A DNA stretch of 64,000 nucleotides from contig CP063166.1 in assembly GCA_016806145.1 (NCBI GenBank), positions 4,216,001 to 4,280,000 on the forward strand. Direction: 5' to 3'. Below, piece by piece: positions 27,301-39,300 of this stretch. The DNA is from Variovorax paradoxus. GTDB lineage: Bacteria; Pseudomonadota; Gammaproteobacteria; Burkholderiales; Burkholderiaceae_C. Each line of letters begins with the position of its first letter. Within the stretch, counting starts at the first letter, position 1. Both the position numbers and the translations under genes were made by a program. The notes beneath the pieces are model-generated. The model searched no databases. It had not been told where the DNA came from and saw only the letters and a list, made by a program, of their open reading frames with translations.

Positions 27301-30300
27301 GCCACGTTGAGCGTGCCGTCGAGCTGCAGGTTGCCGTTGACGTTGACGAGGTCGTTGAGCGGGCCACCCACGGTGTTGGCCTGGCCCAGGTCGTAGTTGA
27401 GCACCGCGCCATCGGCGAGGCTCAGGCTGCCGAGCGTCAGCGTGCCCACGCCCCCATTGCCGGCCGACAGCACACCGCCCTTGGCGATGTTCACGGCACC
27501 GGCGATGCTGCCATTGCCGGCCAGCGTCGCGCCGCCCTGGATCTGCACCGTGCCCGTGCCGGTCGCGCTGCCGCTCGCGTTGTTGGCCGCGAGCGTGCCG
27601 CCCGCCACCGTGGTGCCACCGGTGTAGGTATTGGCGCCACTCAGCGAGAGCGTGCCGCTGCCGACCTTCACGACCGAGCCGCCGCCGCCGCCGCCGCCGC
27701 CGCCGCTGATCGTGCCCGACACCGTCGTGCTCGTGTTCAAGCCGCCCGTGGTCAGCGCCTTGGCGCCGAGGAATACGTCACCTGCGCCTTCGAGCGAGCC
27801 GATGCCCACGCCCGCATTCGTGAGGCTGCCGATGCGCAGCTGCCCGCCCGCGTTGTTCACCACCGTCGCCTGGTCCGCGCTCGTGCGGTCCGCGAAGCTG
27901 ATCACACCGCCGTTCTCGTTGACCAGTCGTGCCTGGCCCGCGCTCGCGTCGTCGAGCAGGTCGATGCGACCGCCCGCGAAGTTCGTGATCCGAGCCTTGC
28001 CGCCCTCCGCGTTGAACCACAGCGTGGTCGAGCCACCGCGGTTCTCGATCACCGAGCTGCCCGCGCTCGCGCTGTCGCGGAACTCGACCGACGCGTCCTG
28101 GTTCGCCGTGATGGTCGCGTTGCCGGCCGAGCTGCTGTCGCGGAAAGCGACGAAGCCGCCGTTGTCGGTCGGTGCACTGCCGCGCTTGGCCAAGGTGATC
28201 GCGAGCTTGCCCGCGTCGGCCGTGTTGGTGAAGGCCAGCGAGGCATTTCCCGCCACCGACACCGCTCCCGTGCCCAGCGCATCCGTGACCAGGGCCTCGA
28301 CCGAGCCCGCGGCGACGTCCGTGCCGCCCACGTAGGCATTGGCCGAGCCGAGTTGCAGGGTGCCCGTGCCGGTCTTGCGCAGGCTGCCTGCGCCGCTGAC
28401 CATGCCGTTCAGCGCGACGGTCTTGTCGATGTCGAAGTTGTTGCTGCCAGCGCCCAGGCTCACCGCGCGCTTGCTCGCGGTGTCGCCGGTCACATGCAGC
28501 GTGGTGCCTTCGAGTGCGAGGCTACCTGCGGCCGCACCGAGGTTCGCATCCGATGCGATCTGCAGCACGCCGCCCTTGATGGTGGTACCGCCGCTGTAGC
28601 TGTTGCCGCCCTCGAGCACCAGCGTTCCCAGGTCTTCCTTGACCAGGCTGCCCGCGCCGGTCAGCGACGACGCGATGGTCGCGGTCATGCCGGCACCAGC
28701 CGCACTGCCGTCGCCCACGCGCACGGTGGTCGCCGCAGTGCCCAGTTCGATCGCATCGCCCTGCAAGCGGTAACCGTTGGTGGCGAACTGCGCACCGGTG
28801 ATGCGCACCGTGCCGTTGCCATCGTCCACGTCGACGGTGCCGGCGCTGCTGCCGAACACCGCGAACTGGTCTTGCACCCAGGCCGCATTGATCTTGCCGT
28901 CGGCACCGGTCCACCCATCGCCCGGCACGCCCACGCGCCAGGTGCCGCTACCGCCGGCCACCTGGCCATCGTTGTACTTGCTGCTGTCGCCACCGTCCCA
29001 GAAGTTCAACGACAAGCCTGCGCGATTGACCAGGTTGACCTGTTGGGCCACCGAAGTCTGGACCTGCAGATCGGTCTTGGCGCTCGGCGTGCTGCCGATG
29101 TCGAGACCGTTGTCGGTCAGACCACCGGTGTAGTTGATCAGCCGGTAGATGCCCGCACCGAACTTGCCGCCGGCCGTCTCTGCCACATTGAGCGTGCCGT
29201 CGAGTTGCAGGTTGCCATTGACGTTGACGAGGTCGTTGAGCGCACCGCCGGCAACACCGGCCTGGCCCAAGTCGTAGTTGAGCACTGCGCCATCGGCCAG
29301 GCTCAGACCGCCCAGCGTCAGCGTGCCCGCACCGCCATTGCCCGCGGAAAGCACGCCGCCCTTGGCGACGTTCACGGCACCCGCGATGCTGCCCGTACCC
29401 GCGAGCGTGGCACCCGACTGCACCAGCACCGCACCCGCGCCGGTCGCGCTGCCGCTGGCGTTGCTCGCGCTCAGTGTGCCGCCCGTCACCGTCGTGCCAC
29501 CGGTGTAGCTGTTGGCGCCGGTGAGCGTCAGCGTCCCGCTGCCCACCTTGACGACCGAACCGTCCGCACCGCCGATCGTTCCCGATACCGTCGTGCTGGT
29601 GTTCAGCCCACCGGTGGTCAGCGCCTTGGCGCCCAGCAGTACGTTGCCCGCGCCATCGAGTGCGCCGACGTTCACGCCCGTGGTCGCCTGGTCGATGCGC
29701 AGTTGCGCACCGGCCTGGTTGAGCACCTTGGCCTTGGTGGCCGATGCGTCGTCCGCGAAGGCCAGCACGCCGCCCGCGGCATTCGTGATGGTCGAGGTGC
29801 CCGCGCTTGCCTTGTCCTGGAAGCGCACGGTGCCCTGGTTGCCGATCGCTGTGCTGCCGGCGTCGAATGCGCCATCCAGTTGCAGCGTGGCACCAGATGC
29901 CACGCTCGCCGCGCCGCTGCCGAGCGCGCCAGCCACGCCGGTGGCCAGCGTTCCCACGTCGACGAAAGTACCGCCGGCGTGGTTGTTGGCCGCGCCGAGC
30001 CGCAAAGTGCCCGCGCCGATCTTGCGCAGGCTCCCCGCGCCACTTACCGCGCCGTTGAGCGCCAGCGTGCGAGCCGCGTCGATGTCGAAGCTGTTGCTGC
30101 CTGTACCCAGACTCACGGTGCGGGTGCCAGCGCTGTCGCCGGTCACGTGCAGAGTGGTGCCTTCGAGCGCGAGGCCGCCCGTGGCCGCGCCGAGGTTCGC
30201 ATCCGATGCGATCTGCAGGACCCCGCCCTTGATGGTGGTTCCGCCCGCATAGCTGCTGGTGCCGCCCAGCACCAGCGTGCCGAGGTCTTCCTTCACCAAT

Positions 30301-33300
30301 CCGCCCGCGCCAGTCAGCGAAGACGCGATGGTCGCGGTCATGCCAGCACCGGCGTTCGTGCCATCGCCCACGCGCACGGTGGTGGCCGCGCTGCCGAGCG
30401 TGATCGCATCGCCCTGCAGGCGGTAGCCGTTGGTCGCGAACTGCGCACCGGTGATGCGCACGGTGCCATTGGCATCGTCCACGTCGACAGTGCCAGCGAC
30501 ACCACCGAACACCGCGAACTGCCCCTGCGCCCAGGCCGCGTTGATCTTGCCGTCCGCACCGGTCCAGCCATCGCCCGGTATACCCACGCGCCAGGTGCCG
30601 CTGCCGCCGGCCACCAGGCCGTCGTTGTACCTGGTGCTGTCGCCGCCGTCCCAGAAGTTCAGCGACAGGCCCGCGCGATTGACCAGGTTGACCTGCTGGG
30701 CCACCGAGGTCTGCACCTGCAGGTCGGCCGCCGCGCCCGGCGCCGCGCCGATGTCGAGACCGTTGTCGGTCAACCCGCCCGTGTAGTTGATGAGCCGGTA
30801 GATGCCCGCGCCGAACTTGCCGCCGGCCGTCTCGGCCACATTGAGCGTGCCATCGAGCTGCAGGTTGCCGTTGACGTTGACGAGGTCGTTGAGCACGCCG
30901 CCCGCAACGCCCGCCTGTCCCAGGTCGTAGTTGAGCACCGCACCTTCGGCCAGGCTCAGGCCGCCCAGCGTCAGCGTGCCCGCGCCGCCATTGCCCGCGG
31001 ACAGCACGCCGCCCTTGGCAACGTTCACCGTCCCCGCGATGCTGCCGGTGCCCGCCAGCGTGGCACCCGACTGCACCTGCACGGCGCCCGTGCCGGTTGC
31101 GCTGCCGCTTGCATTGTTCGCGGCCAGCGTGCCGCCCGCCACGATGGTCGCGCCGGTGTAGGTGTTCGCGCCGCTCAGCTCGAGCGCGCCATTGCCCACC
31201 TTGATGACGGAGCCGCCGGCGCCGCCGATCGTGCCCGACACCGTGGTGCTGGCGTTCAGCCCACCGGTCGTCAGCGCCTTCGCGCCCAGCAGCACGTCGC
31301 CCGCGCCATCGAGTGCGCCGACGTTCACGCCCGCTGTCGACTGGTCGATGCGCAGTTGCGCGCCGGCCTGGTTGAGCACCGTGGCCTTGGTGGCCGATGC
31401 GTCGTCCGCGAAGGCCAGCACGCTGCCCTTGGCATTCGTGATGGTGGACGTGCCCGCGCTGGCCTTGTCCTGGAAGCGCACGGTGCCCTGGTTGCCGATG
31501 GCCGTGGTGCCGGCGTCGAATGCGCCATCCAGTTGCAAGGTGGCGCCCGAAGCCACGCTCGCTGCGCCGCTGCCAAGTGAACCGGTCACGTCGGTGGCCA
31601 GCGTGCCGACATCGACGAAGGTACCGCCCGCGTAGTTGTTGGCAGCGCCGAGCCGCAAGGTGCCCGCGCCGATCTTGCGCAGGCTGCCCGTGCCGCTGAC
31701 AGTGCCGTTCAGCGCGACGGTCTTGTCGATGTCGAAGTTGTTGCTGCCCGCGCCCAGGCTCACGGTGCGTGTGCCGACGGTGTCACCCGTCACATGCAGA
31801 GTGGTGCCCTCGAGCGCGAGCCCGCCGACGGCCGCGCCGAGATTTGCATCGGATGCGATCTGCAGCACGCCGCCCTTGATGGTGGTACCGCCGCTGTAGC
31901 TGTTGCTGCCATCGAGCACCAGCGTGCCCAGATCTTCCTTGACCAATCCGCCCGCGCCGGTCAGCGACGACGCGATGGTCGCGGTCATGCCGGCACCGGC
32001 CGCGCTGCCGTCACCGACGCGCACCGTGGTCGCTGCAGAGCCCAGCTCGATCGCATCGCCCTGCACGCGATAGCCGTTGGTCGCGAACTGCGCACCGGTG
32101 ATGCGCACGGTGCCGTTGTCGTCGTTGACGTCGACGGTGCCGGCGCTGCTGCCGAACACCGCGAACTGGCCCTGGGCCCAGGCCGCGTTGATCTTGCCGT
32201 CGGCGCCAGTCCAGCCGTCGCCTGGAACGCCCACACGCCAGGTGCCGTTGCCGCCAGCTACCTGGCCATCGTTGTACTTGCTTGCGTCGCCGCCGTCCCA
32301 GAAGTTCAATGACAGGCCCGCGCGATTGACCAGGTTGACTTGCTGGGCCACCGAAGTCTGGACCTGCAGGTCGGTCTTGGCGCTCGGCGTGCTGCCGATG
32401 TCGAGACCGTTGTCGGTCAAGCCACCGGTGTAGTTGATGAGTCTGTAGATACCCGCGCCAAACACCCCGCCCTTCGACTGCGCCACATTGAGCGTGCCGT
32501 CGAGCTGCAGGTTGCCGTTGACGTTGACGAGGTCGTTGAGCGCACCACCGGCAACACCGGCCTGGCCCAGGTCGTAGTTGAGCACCGCGCCATCGGACAA
32601 GTTCAAGCTGCCAACCGTCAGCGTGCCCGCACCGCCATTGCCCGCGGACAGCACACCGCCCTTCGCGATGTTCACCGCGCCCGCAATGCTGCCGGTGCCC
32701 GCGAGCGTGGCACCCGACTGCACTTGCACCGCCCCGCTACCGGTCGCGCTGCCGCCCGTGTTGTTCGCGGCCAGCGTGCCGCCCGTCACCGTCGTGCCGC
32801 CGGTGTAGGTGTTGGCACCGCTCAGCGAGAGCGTGCCGCTGCCCACCTTGATGACTGAGCCACCCGCGCCACTGACCGTGCCAGACAGCGTCGTGCTGGT
32901 GTTAAGCCCGCCCGTGGTCAGCACCTTCGCGCCCAGCAGCACGTTGCCCGCGCCGCTGACCGCACCGACGTTCACGCCGGTTGTCGCCTGGTCGATGCGC
33001 AGCTGCGCGCCCGATTGGTTGAGCACCGTGGCCTTGTTGGCCGATGCGTCGTCCGCGAAGGCCAGCACGCCACCCTTGGCATTGGTGATCGTCGAGGTGC
33101 CCGCGTTCGTCTTGTCCTGGAAGCGCACCGTGCCCTGATTGCCGATCGCCGTGGTTCCGGCATCGAAGCCGCCATCCAGTTGCAAGGTGGCGCCCGAAGC
33201 CACGCTCGCCGCGCCGCTGCCCAGAGCGCCCGTCACGCCAGTGGCCAATGTGCCCGCGTCGACGAAGGTGCCGCCCACGTAGCCATTGGCCGCACCGAGC

Positions 33301-36300
33301 CGCAAGGTGCCCGCGCCGATCTTGCGCAGGCTGCCCGCGCCGCTGATCGCGCCATTCAACGCGACGGTCTTGTCGATGTCGAAGTTGTTGCTGCCCGCAC
33401 CCAGGCTCACGGCGCGCGCACTGGCGGTGTCGCCCGTCACGTGCAACGTGGTCCCTTCGAGCGCGAGCCCTCCCGCGGCCGCACCGAGGTTCGCGTCCGA
33501 AGCGATCTGCAGCACGCCGCCCTTGATGGTCGTGCCTCCGCTGTAGCCGTTGCTGCCGTCCAGTACCAGCGTGCCCAGGTCTTCCTTGACCAGGCCGCCG
33601 GTGCCGGTCACCGAGGACGCGATGGTCGCCGTCATGCCCGCGCCGGCCGCGCTGCCATCGCCCACGCGCACGGTGGTGGCCGCGCCGCCGAGTTCGATCG
33701 CATCGCCCTGCAGGCGATAGCCGCCTGTAGCGAACTGCGCACCGGTGATACGCACCGTGCCATTGCCATCGTCGACATCGACGGTGCCCGCGACACCACC
33801 GAACACCGCGAACTGGTTCTGTGCCCAGGCCGCGTTGATCTTGCCGTCCACCCCGGTCCAGCTGTCGCCCGGCACGCCCACGCGCCAGGTACCCGAGCCG
33901 CCGGCGATCTGACCGTCGTTGTATTTGCTCGCGTCGCTGCCGTCCCAGAAGTTCAGCGACAGGCCCGAGCGGTTCACGAGATTGACCTGCTGGGCCACCG
34001 AGGTCTGTACTTGCAGGTCGGTCTTCGAACCCGGCGCCGTGCCGATATCCAGGCCGTTGTCTGTCAGCCCACCCGTGTAGTTGATGAGCCTGTAGATACC
34101 CGCGCCGAACACCCCGCCCTTCGACTGCGCCACATTGAGCGTGCCATCGAGCTGCAGGTTGCCGTTGACATTGACCAGGTCGTTGAGCGCCCCACCGGCC
34201 ACGCCCGCTTGTCCCAGGTCATAGTTGAGCACCGCGCCATTGGCGAGACTCAGGCTGCCGACCGTCAGCGTGCCCGCACCGCCATTACCAGCCGACAGCA
34301 CACCTCCCTTGGCGATATCGACGGCGCCCGAGATGCTGCCCGTGCCCGCGAGCGTCGCACCCGACTGCACCTGCACCGCACCCGCGCCGGTCGCGCTGCC
34401 GCTCGCGTTGTTCGCGGCCAGCGTGCCGCCCGCCACCGTCGTACCGCCGGTGTAGGTGTTGGCGCCGCTCAGCGAGAGCGTGCCGCTGCCCACCTTGACG
34501 ATCGAGCCACCAATGCCCGACCCGGGCTGCGCGAAGACGCTGCCCTTGTCGCTCACGACGCCCGAGATCGTGTCGCCCGCGTTCAGCCCACCGAGCGTGA
34601 GCTGCGTGGCACCGAGCACGACCCCGCCCGCGCCCGACAGCGAACCGAGCTCGACGCCGGTCTTCGAGGTCGAGCCCGAGACATCGACCACGCCGCCCGC
34701 GGCATTGGCCAGCGTCGACTTCGCGCCGCTGGCGCCATCGAGGAACGCCACCAGGCCACCGGAGGCGTTGGCGATCTTCGCGCCGCCGGCCGTGGCGCTC
34801 CCGGCGAAGGCCAGCAGGCCCTTGTCGCCGTTGGAGATCGTCGCCGTTCCCGCGCTGGAGGCGCCGACGAAACGAATCGCGCCGCCCGCGTTGGCGAGGG
34901 TCGCGCTGCCCGCGCTGGCGCTGGTGCCGAACCGCAGTTCGTTCGTCGTCGCCGACTGCCAGCCCTTGCCGTTGACCACGATGTTCGCGGCGGCGGCCGT
35001 CGCGGTCTGTCCGAACGCGAGCAGGTTGCCGTCGTCGCTCGAACCCGCCCGGCCGACCGCGTAGCCATTGCTGCCGCCGCTGGCCGATCCGAGCAGGGTC
35101 AACGTGGTGTCGTTGCCCTGCTGCAGCACCGCGCCGCTGCCGAGCGCGCCGCTGGCGGTGGTGGTGATGGCCGCGCCGTCGCGCAGCACCGTGCCGCCGC
35201 TGTAGCTGCCGGCCTGCGCCAAGCTCAGCGTGCCGCCCTTGCCGGTGACCGTGAGCGCGCCCTTGCCGCTGACCGCGCCGCCGATGCCGAAGCTGTTGCT
35301 GCCCAGGTCGACGGTGCCGCCGCCCGTGCCGAGCGCCACGGCGCGCGTGCTCACGAAAGGCGCGGCGCCCGCGCCGATGCGCAGGGTGCCGCCATCGAGG
35401 CCGAGGCCCGTTCCGGCCTTGCCGAGGTTGGCGTCGGCCGTGATCTGCAGCACGCCGCCCTTGACCGTGGTGCCGCCCGCATAGCTGTTGGCGCCGCCGA
35501 GCACCAGCGTGCCCAGGTCGTCCTTCACGAGGCCGCCGGTGCCCGTGAGGGCCGCGTCGATGGTCGCGCTCATGCCCGCGCCCGCGGCGGTGCCATCGCC
35601 GACGCGGATGACGGAGCCCGCCGTGTTCATCGTCAGCGCATCGCCGCCGATGGTGTAGCCGTCGACCGCGAACTGCGCGCCGCCGATGCGCACCGCGCCG
35701 GCCGCGCCGTTGTTGTCGACCGTGACGGTGCCGGCCTTGCCGGCGAACACCGCGAAGCCGTCCTGCAACCAGGTGCCGTTGGCCAGCCCGTTGGCATCGG
35801 TCCAGTAGTCGCCCGGGCCGCCCGCGCGCCAGGTGCCCGTGCCGCCGGCGATCTTGCCGTCGTTGACGCTGGCGGCGTTGCCGCCGTCCCAGAGGTTCAG
35901 CACCAGCCCGTTGGTGTTGAGCAGGTTGACCTGGTTGGCCACCGAGGTCTGCACGAACAGCTTGCCGGTGTCGCTCGGCGCGGTGCCGATGTCCAGGCCG
36001 TTGTTGGTCAGCGTGCCCGTGTAGTTGATCAGGCGGTAGAGACCCGCGCCGAACTTGCCGCCCGCGGTCTCCGCCACGTTGAGCGTGCCGTCGAGCCGCA
36101 GGTTGCCGTTGACGTTGATCAGGTCGTTGAGCGAGCCGCCGGCCACGCCGGCCTGGCCCAGCTGGTAGTTCAGCACCGAACCCGCATTGAGGGCCAGGCC
36201 GCCCACGGTCAGCGTGCCCGCGCCGTTGCCGGGGTTCACCGCGCCGCCGTTCGCCACCGTGACCGTGCCGGCGATGGTGCCCGTGCCGGCCAGCGTCGCG

Positions 36301-39300
36301 CCCGCCTGCACCTGCACCGCGCCCGTGCCGGTCGCGCTGCCGCTCTTGTTGGTCACGCTCAGCGTGCCCGCGGCCACCGTCGTGCCGCCGGTGTAGCTGT
36401 TGGCGCCGCTCAGCGTGAGCGTGCCGGCGCCGACCTTAACGATCGAGCCGCCGGTGCCCGAGCCCGGCTGCGCGAAGACGCTGCCCTTGTCGCTGACCAC
36501 GCCCGAGAGCGTGTCGCTGCCGCCGAAGCCGCCCACGGTGAGGCGCGTGGCACCGAGCACCACCGCGCCCGAGCCCGAGAGCGAACCGAGTTCGACGCCG
36601 GTCGGCGCGGTCGAGCCCGAGACATCGACCGTGCCCGTCGACTTGACGACGGTGCCCGTGGTGCCCGTCGCGGTGCCGGCGAACTGCAGCATGCCGCCCT
36701 GGTTGTCGATCGCCGCCTTGGCCGCCGAGGACGCACCGATGAAGGACAGCAGGCTGTTGGCGCCGTTGGCGATCGTCGCGCTGCCCGCGCTCGACTTCGC
36801 CGCGAAGACGACCGCCGCGCCCTTGTTGTTGATCGTGGCGCTGGCGCCGACGGCGCCGTCGAGGAACTGCAGCGAGTTCCGGTCGGGGTCCTGCCAGCCC
36901 GCGCCGAACAGCGCGATCTTCGCCGCGGCGGCCGTCGCATTCTGCGCGAAGGCCAGCGTGTTGCCGCCGGACACGCCGGCCGTGCCGACGATGTAGTTGT
37001 TGGAACCGGCGCCGCCGCCGGCGGAGAAGACGAGCGTGGTGTCGGTATCGACCTGCCGCACGTCGCCGCTGCCCAGCGCGCCGGCCGCAAAGGCCGTGAT
37101 GCCGGCGCCGCCGCGCAGCGAGGTACCGCCCGCGAAGCTGTTGGCCTTGGAGAGCAGCAGCGTGCCGCCCTTGCCGGTGACGTCGAGCGCGCCCTTGCCG
37201 CTGACCACGCCGTCGACCTCGTAGGCGTTGTTCGCCAGGTCCAGCGTGCCGCCGCCCGTGCCGAGCGCGATGTCGCGCGTGGTGCTCAGCGGGCCCGAGC
37301 CCGCGGCGATGGCCAGGGTGCCGCCGTCGAGCGCGAGGTCGCCGGTGGCGGCGCCGAGGTTGGCATCGGAGGAGATCCGCAGCACGCCGGCCTTCACCGT
37401 GGTGCCGCCGCCATAGCTGTTCTTGCCGCTCAGCACCAGCGTGCCGCCGTCGTCCTTCACCAGGCCGCCGGCACCGCCGATCGCGGCGGCGATGGTGGCG
37501 CTCATGCCCGTGCTCGCCGCGGTGCCGTCGCCCACGCGCACCACGGTGGCGGGCGCATCGATGGTGAGCGGGCTGCCGTTCACCGTGTAGCCGGTGACCG
37601 CGAACTGCGCGCCGCCCATGCGCACCGCGCCGCCGGGGCCGGTGTTGTCGACCGTGACGGTGCCGGCCTTGCCCGCGAAGATCGCGAAGCCGCCCTGCTG
37701 CCAGCTCGCGTTGAGCTTGCCGTCGATGCCGGTCCAGTTGGTCGACGGTCCGCCCGCGCGCCAGGTGCCGCTGCCGCCGCTGACCTTGCCGTCGTTGATG
37801 TTGGCGCTGCTCGCGCCGTCCCACAGGTTGAGCGTGAGGCCGTTGGCGTTCAGCAGGTTGACCTGGTTCGCGATCGAGGTCTGCACCTGCAGGTTGGCGA
37901 CGCTCGTGGGCGCGGTGCCGATGTCCAGGCCGTTGTCGGTCAGCGTGCCGGTGTAGTTGATGAGGCGGTACAGCCCCGCGCCGAACTTGCCGCCGGCCGT
38001 CTGCGCCACGTTGAGCGTGCCGTCGAGCTGCAGGTTGCCGTCGACGTTGATCAGGTCGTTGAGCGAGCCGCCGGCCACGCCGGCCTGGCCGAGGTCGTAG
38101 TCGAGCACCGCGCCGCTGGCCAGGCTCAGGCCGCCCAATGTCAGCGTACCGGCACCTCCATTGCCAGCCGACAGCACGCCGCCCTTGGCCACGCTCACCG
38201 TGCCCGCGATGCTGCCCGTGCCCGCGAGCGTCGCGCCCGACTGCACCTGGACCGCGCCCGTGCCCGTGGCGCTGCCGCTCGCGTTGTTGGCGGCCAGCGT
38301 GCCCGCCGCCACGGTGGTGCCGCCGGTATAGGTGTTGGCGCCCGTCAGCGCGAGCGTGCCCGTGGCGACCTTGACCACCGAGCCGCCCGTGCCCGCGCCC
38401 GGCTGCGCGAAGGCGCTGCCCTTGTCGCTGACGATGCCCGAGATCGTGCCGCTGGCGTTCAGGCCGCCCAGCGTGAGCCGCGTGGCGCCCAGCACCACGT
38501 TGCCCGCGCCCGAGAGCGCGCCGAGCGAGGTGCCCGTCTTGGCGGTCACGCCCGAGACGTCGACCACGCCGCCCGCGGCATTGGTCAGCGTCGCGTTCGC
38601 GCCCGTCGAACTCTCGGCGAAGTAGACCGTGCCGCCCTTCGCATTGGCGATCTTCGAGCTGCCTGCCGTCGCCGAGTCGGCGAAGCTCACGAGGCCGTTG
38701 GCGCCGTTCGAGATCGTCGCGCTGCCCGCGCTCGCGCTCTGCTGGAAGGAGACCGCGCCGCCCTGGTTGCCGATGGTGGACGTGCCGGCGCTGGAGGTGT
38801 CGCCGAACTGCACCGCATTCGCCGTGGCCGATTGGCCGCCGGCGCCGTTCACGTCGATGTCGGCGCTGCCGGCCGTCGAGTTCTGCGTGAAGACCAGGCG
38901 GTTGTCGCTGTCGGCGATGCCGGCGCGCCCCACGGTGTAGCTGTTGCCGCCCGCGCTGGCCGCGTTGAGGAAGCTCACGCGCGTGCCGCTGCCCTGCTGG
39001 CGCACCGCGCCGCTGCCGAGGGCGCCGCTCGCGCCGGCGGTCACGCCCGCGCCACCCTGGACCACGGTGCCGCCCTTGTAGCTGCTGGCCACCGCCAGGT
39101 TCAGCACCCCACCCTTGCCGGTGACGCTCAGCGCACCGTTGCCGCCGATGGCACCGCCGAAGCCCCAGGTCGAATTGCCCAGGTCGATGGTGCCACCGCC
39201 CGCGCCCAGCGCCAGCGCGCGCGCGCTGGCGAGCGACCCGCTGCCCGTTGCGATGCGCAGGGTGCCGCCGTCGAGCGCCAGGCCCTTGCCGGCCGCGCCG

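Noticed and set aside
27678..27704. GGC run as a phase-variation switch
   Set aside because: It is a triplet repeat, so slippage changes glycine number but not the reading frame.
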